The notes under the pieces: generated by a model
Databases searched by the model: none
What the model was told of the DNA's origin: nothing
What the model saw: the letters and a program-made list of their open reading frames with translations, nothing else
Assembly: GCA_013397075.1 (NCBI GenBank)
Contig: VWZS01003495.1
Coordinates: 125,144-189,143, forward strand
Length of the DNA stretch: 64,000 bases
Direction of reading: 5' to 3'
Source: Rhabdornis inornatus
Taxonomy: Eukaryota > Chordata > Aves > Passeriformes > Rhabdornithidae
Program-made: the position numbers and the translations under genes
Shown here: piece after piece, positions 1 through 14,420 of the stretch
How the letters are laid out: the number at the start of each line of letters is the position of its first letter
Numbering within the stretch: the first letter of the stretch is position 1

Positions 1-1154
1 TAGAGATTGCTGGTGGCTTTCTAAAGCCTGGATCTGTCAGATCAGGCTGAAACCTTCACACAGTCCTTTATTTGCTTTCTTTTGCTGCTTTCCAAGAAGG
101 AGAGTATTATTAGATACTTGATTCTTGTCAAAATGCTTAGATAAGCATTTAGCTTATGTATTCTTATTTATTTCTCTTTGTCATCATTATTCAAGCAAGT
201 GCCAGGCAACTCCTTTGATTATATTTAATTCTTGACTTTACAAAGTGAGGAGTCAAAAAAATAAAATTTAAAAAACCATGTCAAAAAAGTAGATGCATTT
301 AAATTTTTACATAAGTTCCCCATTACTAAAACTTGGATCTTACTCTTTTCCATGTACATGAACTACCTATATATTGTAGCATATAGTGTCCTGTAGATCT
401 GTTACTGTTGCTGCAATAAGATAAACCAGAATCATGTGTGTTTTCTGTGGATAATTGCTCTCCTTGGGATGCTTTCTTGTGAAGATCAGAACTTCTGGCT
501 CTGAAGTGGGGGGGAGGACTGAACTTTCATGCTGCAGAAATTTGCATTCGACTTCAGCAAAAATATTTTGGGATAAGTGACCTGATCCTTGTCTTCAGTG
601 GTCTCCTGTAACCCCAGTGATTCTTCCCATGATATTGACAGTATTGAATGTGGTATAGAAGATGCAGTTATCAAGAGAAGATGGCACTGGGTATTTCTTG
701 CTATGATTTAAGATATCCTTATCATTAATCTATTTTCAGTTTTGTCTCAGTTGTGAGAAAGAGCTGCTTGGTGTTCCTCTAGTGCAAGTCAGCCCCTCCC
801 CTGTCTCACTTAGGCTGTGAGCTAGACCAGGAACTGGTGAGCGAGAGCAGGGTGGGAGAGGAGGTGATGACAGGACTTCTTAAAATATTTATTTATTTAA
901 AGTGCTTTTTAGAATTAATTGATTTTTTTGAGGTGTTTGAGTTTTTCTGTGATGCACAGGTGCCACCCCTTCTGGGATGATAACCCCAAAACCTAATTGT
1001 ACTCAGCAGATACCAAGTGTGAGGCGGAAATTGTCTGTTTTTGAAAAGGAGGATTTAAGAATTTTGTTTTTTTTTTCCTCTAGCTGTTCAGAAAAACTAG
1101 CACCTTCTGTCTGTGTTGGCTGCCTTTTTCATTGGGACCTCAATATTTTAATTT

Positions 1155-1192
1155 GGGGGGTGGGGGTGGGACAAGGACAGGGAAATTGTTTT
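1155..1192 (+). other. Short G-rich run, possible G-quadruplex
   Basis: The plus strand has G runs of 6, 5 and 3 separated by single T residues, followed by shorter G runs. That pattern could fold into a quadruplex in DNA or in the nascent intron RNA, although the fourth G run needs a long loop or a split first run. No function is implied. Confidence 0.35.
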
Positions 1193-4100
1193 AGCATGTA
1201 CAGCCTGCAGACTCCAGGTACAGCACTGATGTGATTCTCCTGGTTTCCTGCTGGAGCCTGGAGGTCCTTCTTTAAGTTTGTCACTTAAAGCTGAGGGTCA
1301 TCAAAATAACTTGTGTTCTGTGTGATGTCTGTTCAGCGTGGCTTGCTCCTGGTTCAGTCAACAGTAAAGGATAGCAAAAATATGGCCTTTGGTCTTCTGT
1401 TCAGAAGCCTTGGGGGTGTTAAGGTTTGTTTTATTTTAGCTATATTTGCTTCAGAAATTGAAAGATACACTTGAGAGCTTTGCCTTGGTTTCAAACCTCT
1501 AAACTGGGGGGCTGTTGAGGCTCCTTGCAAGACAAAATTTTAAGTGGTTAGAACTGTAGGGCATATACTGACTTTCTTCATTGATTGCAGTGCAAATGTA
1601 AAGTCAGCCCATAAATCATAGCCAGTGTTGTGATTACAAATCATTGCAGTAATGCGAGATTATTCATTTTGTCACAAATCCTTCAGACTACACAGTTAAA
1701 GTCATAACCACAAGTATAATCCTGTAAGATAAAGTTACTTCATTATACAATTTCCGTTTGGTTTACTGTTTGCTTTATTTTGATGACAGATTGAATAACT
1801 GAATGTTTCTGTGCAGTTAACTTAAGTGGCAACACACATACTTTTAATATCTCTTCCAATTCTGGAGTTATTTTTGCATTCTTAAAATTATTGATATTTA
1901 TTAATACAGTGATTGGGCAAAGCCTTAATTTGCACTCCAGTGAACAACTTTAAAATGATGAAGTTTTAGAAAAGAATTGCTAGTTACGTCCATCACTAGA
2001 GCTGTCTTGTCACATTATCGGGAAATAAATGAGTTGTGACCACTGGTATGTTGTTGAGTGGGTGACTGGAAGTACATTGGTGCTTTCCTGCAAAAGCAGT
2101 GGCTGCTGTCAGCCTGCAGAATTATAGTGAGGCAGAGGACAGCTGCTGAACAGGAACAAAATGAACAGTTCACTTGGGAATGGATTTAGACCAAATCAAA
2201 ACTTTTTGTACAGTTTTAGATACCCATCTCATTTCTTGTGTGGTACTTGTCTCTTCCTGCCATTGGATGTCCTGATGCTTCTAGTGCGAAGGAAACCCCA
2301 GTGGGTTAAGGAGCAACTTGTGCCTGTCAGCCAGAGCCCAATGACTCAGTGTGTCAGAGTAATTCTGATAAATACCCAGACTGAGATAATCAAAACCCAT
2401 CCAGAGATTTATTTGTTGTCCTACTTATTAATTTTAATGATAATTGAATATCCATGCCAATTACTCAGGCTGTAAGCTTCCCAAGCCCTCTGTATTCAAT
2501 TTCAAAACACTGCTTCTCCAGCGTCTGGTATATTTAAGAAGGGTGTTCTTGATGTGGACAGACAGTACAGATAAGCAGGAGCTACTGTGTCCTTTGGAGT
2601 CACAGTAAGTCTGGCAGAGCCTGTTTCTCAGAGCTGTATATAATTGTATTGACCTGGCAAATGTCTTTAGTCCCCAGGGGATTTGGTTATGATGCTGCCT
2701 TGTATGATATTTGTAAAAGGCTTTTGCTGTGAAGGCGTTGAAGAGAAAGCAGGGAATCTTAAGCAGCCCTTGCTCAGTGTTCGCAAAGCTGTTTTGTTTG
2801 CTGCCAGTAGCCCAGGTAAACCTTTTGGACTTCTCTGCCCCTTTTGAGCACAGCCCTATGAGAGATTTTTTGCTTGCAGGGCTATCTCCTCCAGTGCTAA
2901 CTTGGGGTGTTTCTCAGCATTGTAGTTTCCAGAGGCTGACCTTGCTGAAGCCAGATATGCAGAAGCCCTTGTGCATCTCTCCAGGTGTTGCAGAGGGTCT
3001 TTGTCAGAACCCAGAATCTATGCTGAACTTTTTTGTATGAGGAGAGCTTTTCCAAAATGAGTTCCCTGGTGCTTCTGACCCTGCTGGAAGACTCCATAAT
3101 GTTCCCATTGACCAAGGGTAAAGCAAGCAACTGAAATCCAAAATGGGGGCTAATGCCATAGGTGTCCTGTGTTTTCTTGAACTGGGAATGACCTAAGTTA
3201 GCACAGTCTTGATTACTGCCTTTAAAAAATAGATTTTTTCCTTTCCTTTTTTTCAACCTTTGTTTTGTTTGTTCAAAAATAAAGCAGCAAAGAGACAAAA
3301 TAGAGTGCATGCAAACAATTTTTTCTAACACAGTGCTGCAACCAAAGATACTACTTGCCAAATTTCCTTCCTTCTTTGCTCTGCAGAGTTTTAAAACCGA
3401 GGATTGGGTTTTTTTTCCCTGTATTACAGTAAATACATAGGGAATCAAAATTATATTAAGGAAGAAAGGCAACACCCTGCTGTTCAAATATGTTGATTGC
3501 AAATCATTGACATTCTAGACATGCTATTTCTGTTTGTTAGTGAGTTATAGTTTCAGTGCTGGTGGGGTAAAACAATTGGCTGGGAAAAAGCACAAGATTA
3601 TAGTATTTGCTAGTCCTTATTATTTAAAAAGAAGAGCAGATCCGTGAGTGTGGGAGCTGAAGGTAATGGTGGTGTACCTTCATAGGATTTAAGGCCAGTG
3701 GGTCTGTTAACATTATGTAGTTGAATCTCTTGTGGCATGTATGGTGTAAAAACTTGTTCAGGGGGCCTTGAAGCAGGTCTGTAACCTTGATTTGGCCCAC
3801 AGTGCATCTTCTGGAGAGAGATTTCTTTGATTGAGTCATCCTCTTGTGCTCACTCCATATCCATATCCCTTTGTAGCTTGTGCCAACATCTATCTGTCCT
3901 TATTGTAAGACAAATGAATCTTTCTTGTTCAAATTGATCAAACTTCAGTTCTCAGTCAATGGGTCTTTCCATGCCTCCTCTTGGTAGCTTTACAGGTACA
4001 GACTACTCATGTCTCTCTTCTCCTCCCAACAACCCTTTTCAGGCAAAGAGGCCACAGGCAAGTTAGCTACCTCCCAGCCTTCTCTAATTTTTTAATGTTT

Positions 4101-7100
4101 TTTTGTGCTGTAAAGTAGGGCATTGATCTCTTGAGTAAGTGTGGACTCTCTTGTGGGATCTTTGCAATTTATCCTAGCTGAAGTGATGCCATTTGAAAAG
4201 AAAATGGCTTTCTGAAAGTGATGCTAGTAAATTGTTGCATTATCTTGTTTGCTCTGTGAGGCAAATGGATCACAATGAGAAGAAATGATGGGAGCCCGGT
4301 AAAAGTGAAGAGGGAATCTTAGTGGCTGCTCAGCTGGTTGCTGTGGCAGGTAGGAGTTGCAAAACAGTGCAAGATGCTCTATGACATGAGGATGTAGGCT
4401 AGAGCTGTGCTGAAGACTGTCGTTAGGGAACCTGTGGGATGGTTATGTGTTAAGGGGAGTCCATAGGAGGTGAGTGTGCTAATACATAAGTGCACCATGT
4501 ACACAGGTTTTGGTAGGAAGACAGGTTCCTGTTACAGAAGAAGATAAAACTTTGGAGCCTCTTAAAGCCCTAGGAAAGGTAGGATTCAGTCCTGTCTCAG
4601 CACCAGCTTCTGTGCAAGTAAAGGTGGTATGCCTGCAAAGCCAAATACGTTGCACCATGTCAGAACTCTTCATGCCTGAGAAGACTGAACCAAAAATCAC
4701 AAATCGAAAATCAAATGTGTGCTTGGATGGCCTGTCTGATTGCTTCAGTCAACACAAATATAAAAATTCCCCTTTTGTGTGTATGAGTGGTAGAGTTCTT
4801 TTGGGCCTGGTCCAGTGTCACTTGCTCACAAGGCAAGAGAAGCTATTGAGAAGCAACAACAGATTTTTATATCCTTCCACTAAGTGGTTAATCCCTACTT
4901 GGTTCAAAATTCTTTCACTGCTTACTGTTTTAAGCTTCTTTGTGCACAATAATTTATGGATGAGAGCAAACATTATTAGAAAGCTTTATGTGTTGTGCAC
5001 TACGGGGGCAACATTTCAGCATCAGAGAATCATTTCTTCAGCAGTCTTCAGTGAGTATGTGTTTTGGTAAGAAGAATGATGTCAGTTAAGCACATAACCT
5101 GTAGCAGGCTGTTTCCTATGCTAATTAGCTCTTCCTCTGAGAACTGTACTTTTAATTTATTTTTCAAAGTGCATTCACTCATCCTTTTCCTTTCAAACTT
5201 CAACACTTTGTGAAATATGCATCTAGGTTTACCGAAAGGCTCTGAAGTTGACAAGACAAAAATGGAAAGGGGATTGATTTAATGATTTAATTGCTAAATA
5301 ATGATGAAACTGTGGTTGTAATCTCATGTTAGTTTGGAATGGCCAATCAGTCCATTTTGTAGAGTGAGAGCAAGGCCTAGGATAGGGCTGGATAAATAAT
5401 CATCTGTAGTTTCTGTGCCAAGTGGTGCCTTTCAGGGACTCCTGAAGATTATGTAAAACTTTTTTACCAGAAATTCAGGCTCCAGACAAGAATTATCTTG
5501 CCTAGCAGTAAAACGCTGAAATTTAACTGAGTTCTGTCCATAAGCTACACAAAAGAGAATGTTTCATTCAATGAGGACCCTACTGTGAGAATGTCTCTTT
5601 GATAAGCAAGTCCAAGTCACAGGCTCTTTCCTGTGGCCTTCTGACTGGCCTGCTGGGCTGGTAGGGGAGAAGAAGCACAGAAAGGACACCAAAGGCTGGA
5701 GCTGTGCAGGATGGCAGACCAGAGTGTTCAAGGTGGCCAAAACACAGCAGGTCCATTGCCACCAGGCATCAGCAAACTGTGATCTCCCACCTTAACCCAA
5801 ATCTGCTGGAGGAAGGGTTGGTTGATGCCAAGCTCTATTCTCGTAAGGAATTGTAGCCCCTTGCCATGTCCGTATGTTTACTTCCTCTTTTTCCTCTGCC
5901 TCTCCGACTTCTAACCTACCATTAATTCCAGTGTACCCTGGATAGAAAATAGCAGTAGTAAGAGCTTGTAGCTTAACTGAGCAGCCAGAGACGTAGCATT
6001 AGACCAATTAATTCATTTTCTATTTAAACTATTTTTGACAGTTTGTTCTTTGAGGAGCTGTCTTCAGCACTTCTGTGTTCTTCACCTCTCTGCCTCAGGG
6101 ATTTGGGTCTGGAAGAGACTCTTACTGGTGAGGGCAATATACACAAACCTTAATTATTTATGTACCCAGTCTCTACTCCCGCATGGCATAGGCATGCTGG
6201 TGCTGGCTTTAACCCACCTTACATGATGAATTTATGTGGCTTGTCGTGGGCTTGGCTACCTGATCAGATACTTTCTTCTGAAACTTCCTTGGATCCCCCT
6301 TAAAAGTTCTGAATGATGGTTTGACTCCTGTGGCAAGTTCTCACTGTGGCCACCCAGTAACAAAGTTACATTCCCTTCTCTTCAAAAACATTAAATTTCA
6401 ATTATTTTGTTGGTTAGGCAAAAGCAAGCTAATTACAGAATTTTTTTCTCTGTGTATGCATTGCAGTATAAGCCATGGTTTACCTTTTGGTTAAGAAAAG
6501 AACTGGAGTTTTTTCAATTTTTTCTGAAAACTTCAGCAACTTTCCTAGACTTTGTATTATCACAGCTGATTGCCGAAACAGCATTTATTTTTGCACTGCA
6601 GACATCTCAGCTGAGGATTTAGCATATGATTGTATTTGCTTTCCTGGCCATGGCATGTTGACGTTCAAGTGGTGCTTCAGTGGTTATCAGATACCAGGAG
6701 AGTGTGGAGGTTGCAGGTATGAAACATATTCTTTGTGAAATTGTTAGGATATACGACATCTGTCACAAACAATTGAGCACATCTGTGTTTCTTCAATTCC
6801 AGATTAAAAGAAACATTGAGTTCCAGGTTGCATCTTTGTCCAGCAGATTTACATCCATGTATTTCTGGTGCCTTATTTAAATAGTAACATAAACCTGATA
6901 CAATGGAAATTAAATCCCATAGAATAAAAAGTAACTAAAAGTTCCATTATGTTGTGGAATAAGCGTACCAGGCATCCACATGCATAATTCATTACCTATA
7001 GTGGGGTAAGTACTTAACAACAGTTATAATAAACCCATTCTGTTCATTCATTTTTAGATCTTAGCATACTGATTCAGATCTTTACTGAAAGTGAATATAC

Positions 7101-10100
7101 AATCAATGTCAGGCTTTTTATGCAGGTTTAATAATGTAGGCCTGCCAAGGTTCTTTAATTAAATAATTATTTATTGTTCAATCAGAATAGATTGTTTCAC
7201 TGTAGGGATTGCAGGCAAGTACATGCAAAATCTACCCTGAATGATCATGTTTTAGCTGCTTACTGTAATCCTGAGTGATAATCTTTATCACACAAAAAAA
7301 CAGGGAAAAAAGCTGCAGTCAGATATTAAAATGTAATGCCTGATTCTGAGGTGATCAAAGAAAAGCATGCTAAGTTATGGTTTGGTGGTGCTGTGAACAA
7401 AGTTAGAGCTGTCTGACACGTGGGAAAAATGGTTTTGTAGATGGTTCAGATTCAACAGAACTGTCACCAAACCCAAAGTAAGCTAAGGTGCTCAGCATGT
7501 GGGGAATCAGGAAATCTGGTTTTAGATATTTTGCTCGTAGCCCCCTTTGTTCAAGAGGTGGCAAATAGAGCTGTTAAGGGGAGATGCAATAAATTTCATG
7601 TTGTGTTTGTCTGCTGTGCACACCAGTTCCTGTAGGAGGGTCTGCCTAGGCAGAGCAGCGTTCTCATGTCTTCTGAGAGTATTGGAAATGCAGAAAATCT
7701 GTTTGGCAAGAGGGCTGCTGCTTGTAGCATCACACAAGGCTGGCTTCAGATGGCCCCTGCTGCCACAGCATGTCATTAATGCAGCTCACAGCAGCTGGAC
7801 TGAGAGGACTTCAGTGTTTATTAGGGAAATATAATCATTTAAGTCTGAATAAGCTTCAAAGCTCTAATGTGGCTGTTTGGCCAACAGAAATGAGATGTAA
7901 ATTTGTGCTGAATAGCCACTGATTACAGAAATATGATTAATGTGAGGTTTAAAATTGATTAGGGGTGCAGTTGTCAAGGCCTAAGCCGTGAATGTAATAT
8001 TATCTCTATGAAAAGCTTTGGGTAGATTAGAGACCAGGGAGAGCTGGCAAAATAATGCGTTTGCTGAAGGGTCTGATACAGTGTATGGGCTGTCTCTAAT
8101 CTAGTCAAATTTGCTATACACCTGAGAGGTTAGGCTTTGCCCAGTGCAGCACGTGGATAATTGTATCACTTTGCCTGAAATACTAGAAAACCAAGAAGTT
8201 TAATCTGATTTTTTTTAATTAAATGCACTTTTAGATCAAGTATTTTTTCTCTTTTACTGGAAACTCTTAAATGTGTACTCATTTGTAAGAAATTATAAAA
8301 AGTAAATGACAATTATAAAGATTAGGAATTTAGTTTGGTTTTTGCAAATTTTTGCTGTTCTGTGCATTAAAAAGAAACCAAATGCATTGTGTTATTTCAA
8401 TTGTAGTAAAGAGAATCGCCACATAGATTTTGATTTATTTAAATATTAGGACAACATTAAAGTAACAAGGAAAACTTCCTTCCTGCTTTTCAAAGTTATT
8501 CTGTAAACCTCTTGGTATCATCAGATGATGAGTAATATGAATAATATCCCAAAAGCTTTGAAAATCCAAACATTTGGTTACAACCTAAAATTTATGTCCT
8601 GCTCTGAGTCCTTCTGAAAATCTGGCTCTGTCAGCCTTCCAGTGTTAAACCATGTGGTGTCAATACTGTTTGTTCTGGCCTTTGTTAAATTTCTCTGCAA
8701 AAAGTGTAACATTAAGCAGTAAAAAATGATTTAATGGTATTGTGTTTCTTTCACTCTCATCTCTATATTGTCTTTCCCTCAATTGCTGGACTGTTTGAAA
8801 TGGATTTGAAATTGGTGTTTTAATTCATATGTACAGAGAATTTCAAACCTTTAAAAAAATAAACCGGTGGGAGGGGAGGTGGGGTTTCCAGATAGCTCAT
8901 TGCTTTGTTCTGAGAAGGAGGTCAGCGCAGTCCCTGATAAGGCATGCTGAAGAGGGGCTGGTGCTCCTTTTCATTTCAGTTCCACTAAACTCCAGCTGGG
9001 TTCTCATTCCGTTTGGATTCTGGTGCTGACATCTTTCACTGATCATACAAGTTATCAAAGTCTGAGCTAAACTTCCGTCCGACTTTCTTTTTTTTTCCCA
9101 TGTATCTTGGTGTGCAGACTGAAAAGTCTAGGTGACTTTGTCCTGATGTTTCTTTGTTTTTCAACGGCTTGAATTGTGCAGGTTTCTGAACAGATAATAC
9201 ATTTCATAAGCATGTAGTGAAAATAATTTTTGAGGTTTTAATTGTTCTTTCTTACCTGTTTTCTTGGGTGATACTTTGTGTAGAAAATTCCTGCTTGTGT
9301 TTTGAGATGCAATCACAGCTTTCCAGAAATTGGCATTGTTACTCAGCTAGTTAGTGGTGCAGAGCAATCCAGGAATTGTTAACGCTTTTGCCCTATAGGG
9401 AGTTTCACTGAGAAGTCTCCTGCACAGCCTGCTGCAGAAATGGAAGATGTGGCAGTAAACCTTACATGCATACTACAAATAAAAAAGAATATTGAAAAAT
9501 TTTTCAAGTAGTAAATTCTAATGTTTACACAACAGGAGCTGATGATTATGAAGTTCTCCATGTAACTTTAGGTGACTGATAATGTCTTCACATGTAGCTC
9601 TTCTTGAGATGAGCAGTCATGCTTTGTCTCATAGTTTCAGCATGGGGCTCTCCTGTTTGGTGTTTACTCTCAGCTCTCAGCAATGTGTCTGTGAGAACCT
9701 TTCTTGGCATTACTTAATGAAGGAGGAGGATTTCTAGCAGTCTTGACTGCACACAGGATGATGAAAGGTTGACCTGGGTGGAATTAAAAATATCCAAAAC
9801 ACTGTAAGATACCGAAGTATCGACCCAGATGCTTAAACTCTCAGTTCTAAAAATTGCGTTTTTTTAAAGCTGATGTCTGCTAATGAGCTGTTCTGAGTAT
9901 TGGAATGTGCTGTTGGCAGCAGTGGAGATGGGATGGAGCATGATGGTGCTGTGAACATTCACCCAGCTCATTTTCAGTGTAGTTTTTTTAGAGTGGAGAT
10001 GAAACGTCAATTATCTCCCCATCCTTGCTATTCCTTCTCCTGCCCTTTGTCAGAGTGCAAAGCCAAATGTGAAGCCTTGGCACTAAGTGAAATTGAGTCT

Positions 10101-13100
10101 TGTTAACTCTTGATGCAGTGGGGAGTAGCCTTTAACATGAAGCAAGGCCCTTTTTTCTCCTCTTTGCATTTTTGCTGCCCACATATTGCAAGGGGTCATT
10201 CAGAAGCTCATCTGGCGGTTCCTGTAACTGCTGAGGTGAGAATTTACCCTTTTAGTGGGAGATGGTTGGAAGGGGTGGTAATGGAGGTGACTTTCTAAGT
10301 TTGCTTTCTGCTAGGCAAGTATCACACGTGGGCTAGGGAATATGTGTTTGGCTAATACAGAAATGGAGAAAAAATATTCAGTAGTCTGATGTAGCGCATC
10401 TCACAATCATTCTTTAAATTTGCAGTTAATACCTCTTTGCTATTTACTTCCCCCCCTTATGCTTTAGTGTATGAAAAATGATCCTTAGCTTCTTGCTGGG
10501 AAATTTCCAGTAGTGAGTGAGGAAACTCATATTTACTTCAGCTAATTAACCTCAGGATATTCTGAAGCTGTGTGTTAACCGGACTATGCAGCTTAGTGAC
10601 CAGAGTTGCATTGTAAGAAACAGCAGGAAACTGCAATCCAGTAGTAAAATAAGAAGAGTAGCCCAAAAAATATAGTGTTCTTATTTTTGTTTTGTGTTCC
10701 TGGTTGGAGAAATTGGGAATGTGCCAAGCTACCAGAAAACGTTAAGTTCCTTCTTCAGAAACTCAGCTTTCATTAGGCCAGATTTCCCTGTGAGCAGGGA
10801 GATTAATCAGATGCTTTCTATCCTCTGTTATCCATTATGTTTTGCTTAACTAGTAACTGCTGTCAGTAGGAATATATATCTGTATGTATAAATGTCTCAG
10901 TTGTAAAACTGCCATCCAAATAAGGCTTAAGCCTCGAGTGGGGGCACTGTCAGATGTATGGAAATAGTAAGATCCCAGGCAGTTGCAACTGCTTCTGGTA
11001 TTTAAAGGTTTTAGTAAACTCTTGCCGAATGTTGTTCGCATTGAACTCACTGCAGTTTATTTTTGACACTGTCTCCTGCCTTGAAAATGAGCTCCAAAGC
11101 CCGTAAAAACAGCCTAAGAATGTGTAAAAATAGCTTCACCTATTGTATTATAAAAGTGGATGTTGGTATTGGAGAAGCTTGAAGAAGTAATAAATTTTTT
11201 GTTGCTTGGTAGCTGAAATTTAAAACAGTGTGTTCGAGGCTGAAAGAAGTAGTTTGTATTACTCCAGAACAGTTTTTTCATAATTTTTAAATTTACCCTC
11301 TGTTTTGTTTAAACTCAAGAAGATAAGATGGTAAAGACATGGTTTGTGAGGCTCTCAAAATAACTGATTTCCCTTGTACTAGATTTTTTTTTGTTCCCTC
11401 TCCTTCTTTCCTAACTTGATCCAAGTACATGAATTGCTTTGGCTTCCTGATTATTTGTATTTCAAATTTGTGATTTACTGGGAAGAGTCTTGTGGCTCTA
11501 GTTGGTGTCCTTCCACCACTTGGTGCGGGGCAGGAGGGGAGAAGCTGCTGAGTTGTCCCAGTGAGCAGGCACCCTGCCCCAAACCAGAATTTGAGTTTTA
11601 AACCTGTGTGGTTACCCTGGCACAAATGCTTAAAAATTGTTGCCCAAGAGTGCTATTTTAAGCAGTCCAGTGACTTGGTACTGATGGAAAAAGCTGGACA
11701 AGGCTATTTTGATGTCTCAGCTCTGCTCCTTACAATGCTCATCCATTGGGAAGAGCAGGCTTGCAGACAAACATGCAGCATTGTTCCAGGTTACTGCAGA
11801 TTTCTGCTACTTGAGAGTGGTTTAGATCATTGTCCCTTGCTGTGAGGGGACCCATCCAGGTGCTGGTGGACTCTGATCAGTAGGTCATAGAGGTTATACA
11901 TAACCTCTTCCTGATGCCAGTGTTCAAGACAAAGCTCTTTTGCTCCTGCCAATCCTGAGGTTAGCATTGCTGTAGAGGGAGCTAAAAGTAACATGACCTT
12001 TTGGGTGCTATTTCTTTTGTGTTCTTTTCTTTGAGCAAGCAAAACCCATTTAATGAAGACTGAAATACCTCCAGCAAAATCAGGCTCTTGCTTAATCATA
12101 CAGCTCCCAAGCTGAAAATCTGAGCAATGCCACATATCGCAGCTTCTGTTGATAACACTGGCAGTACTTGGTGGCAGGATTTGAAGTCCCTGAATCTTGA
12201 GACAGGCCTGTTTGTAAGTGTTGTTTTGGAATAGGCAAGATAGTGACAAAGTCAGCCTTATTTTGCAGCTAGCACAGCCCTGCAAAACCTTCTGCAGTGC
12301 AGAAGAAAAGATGTGTGGGGCTCTACCTGGCTTTCATTAGAGATTTCGCCTTACGTGACCTCACTGAAGTCACTGAAACTGCACAGAGGAGAGCCTGCTG
12401 CTTGTTTGCTAAAACTGTGTAATATGATAGCAAGTGGAAACCAGCAGGCAGCTAAAAAAAAACCAAACAAACCCACAAGTTTTTGGGTTTTGTGATGGGA
12501 GGGAAGAAGCAGGTTGCAAGATAAAGTTGAGTAGTGGGAGAGAACATTTCTGAGGAAGCTAATCTGGAGGCTATTGATTGGCAGCCAGGTCTTAACATCA
12601 GCTGCATAAAAGGAAATCGAAGTGTCTGCCCAAAAAATACCTGGATGAAAGGCAGGATAAATAGTACTGAGATGAGCACCAGGCTGGTTTGCCCTTCTGG
12701 AAGGGCATCAGGTATCCCATTTTGACTTGGCATAGGGATTGCATAACACCATGCCACGCTATCTTCTGCACCAGTATATGCTCGTGGTGGCCCTGACAGC
12801 AGTATTTTGAGGTAAAATTGCCTTTTTGTGGGCAGAGCACATAGAGCATTTTTGAAGCTTTCACCCATTCAAAGCCTGAGATCAGAAATCCATGCCATGC
12901 TTGTTTTTTTCCAAAAGAAAATAAGGTAAAATACGTAAATCCTTTTCTAATTCTACATCTTTGTGCCAGCAGATACCTGAGTTAACATGCATATGTTGCA
13001 GAGCTCTGTGTGGTGGGGTGGAAAAATTAAATAGGAGAGGATGAGGCTTCTCATACCATGGAGCCTCTGAAATATGTAGTGGGAAGAGATGCAGATTGAC

Positions 13101-14219
13101 AGCCCTCGGAGTGAGGGAGTCCTGCTGGGAAGATTCCAGGTAAGTCTTAGAAACACCTTTCTTTAATATTCTTAAGCTTCCTTTCCCTCTTAAGATACCT
13201 AGGATTTTGCTAAATGCCTAATTTCTCTTTCAGCAGTGCAAGGATGTGTGGAATTAGGAACAACACTTGAAATGTCTGTACTGCCTTTAGTAGATGCTAA
13301 AGAAAGTGAATGAGTTAGTGAAGACCAGTTGCAAAAACACGTACTGTGACCCCCCCATCCCCTCAAAACCAAATAAACAAAAGCTCTGAAATTTTCATCC
13401 CTGCTGTCAGTATTTGGTTTTGGGGCAGCAGCCTTTAGCTGTGCTGTGGTAGCAAATTGCACTCCTGGAATCTCCAAGATTAGAAACAAGCCTGAGTAGC
13501 AGACAGCTGGTGAATGTGTTTTAAAATTGTCCATTTAACCCAAGGCTGCTCCACTGAATGTTTTTTTAACTCTTACATCTTTAGTAAGATGTGTGATATC
13601 TTTGGCCTTTCTGCAGACAGCCTGTATGAACTGTGTAGCTTCCTATTGATGGAGTTGCATTTTTACTCACCAGCAGTAGTGTGCTGGAAATTTGTGATTC
13701 AGAAATAGGTCTTCTATAAATTATTTAACATCAGGCCATTGAAATGCATTTGTGTTTTCCTTCTTAGGGCTATTAAAGATGTAGAGAAAACATTTACCAC
13801 CAAATTAAGGGTTGCATTTTTGTATTAATCCTGCAGATGGGGTTGATTTAAATCTCAAAAAATATGTGCTTCAGAGACGAGTTATAACATTACACAATTT
13901 TTCAGTTGTACTTAATTTTTTCTTCATGTCAACAATTTTCATCTAGATGCTGTCTCTAATGTGGTGAGTTTTCTTTCTCATTAACTGTAAGGCACTGAAT
14001 TTCATCCTCTGGTTTGTACTTCTTTGTTGACTGAAATACTTCTGAGGTCTGTAGTGATTAGGAAGCTGGGACTAGGCAGAAGGTGCAGGGGCTCTTACTG
14101 CCATCTCCATCTTGTGGAGGGATGTAAAAGCAGAAGCGTAGCAGCTTGCCTGCAGTCTCTGGGGGGAGGCACATCCAGCTGAAGAGAAAGAAATGTCCTC
14201 CATGCACATCGGAGAGAAG

Positions 14220-14420
14220 AAGATTAAATAACAGAGCAGAGATTTAGCATAATACTGGCTGCTCTGATAAAATCTGGCTGACTTTCCCTTGAGGATTTTA
14301 CAGAGATAAGCAGCCTTAGCTCATTAGCACCTCCTCTTTCTCATGCTCTGATGGTTGCTTTAGCTTTGATGGCAGGTGGTGATTGACAGGATTTGCTCTT
14401 ATCTGGGGAGCAGTACTGGA
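14220..14420. promoter_or_regulatory. Candidate intronic enhancer: PBX-MEIS, GATA and homeodomain motif cluster
   Basis: This stretch has an exact PBX-MEIS composite decamer (TGATTGACAG, 14380-14389), a homeodomain-type TCATTAG (14321-14327), and two GATA-type sites in opposite orientation (AGATAAG at 14304-14310, CTTATCT at 14398-14404). PBX-MEIS/HOX regulation of other Eph genes is known, so a role in EPHA5 control is plausible, but this is inference from motifs alone. Individual motifs of this length occur often by chance; the exact decamer is the least likely of them. Confidence 0.3.

Noticed and set aside
4510..5070. 186-codon plus-strand open frame
   Set aside because: No recognisable family, composition or splice context; length is compatible with chance in 64 kb.
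11827..12285. 152-codon minus-strand open frame
   Set aside because: No recognisable domains or motif; treated as a chance frame in intron 2.
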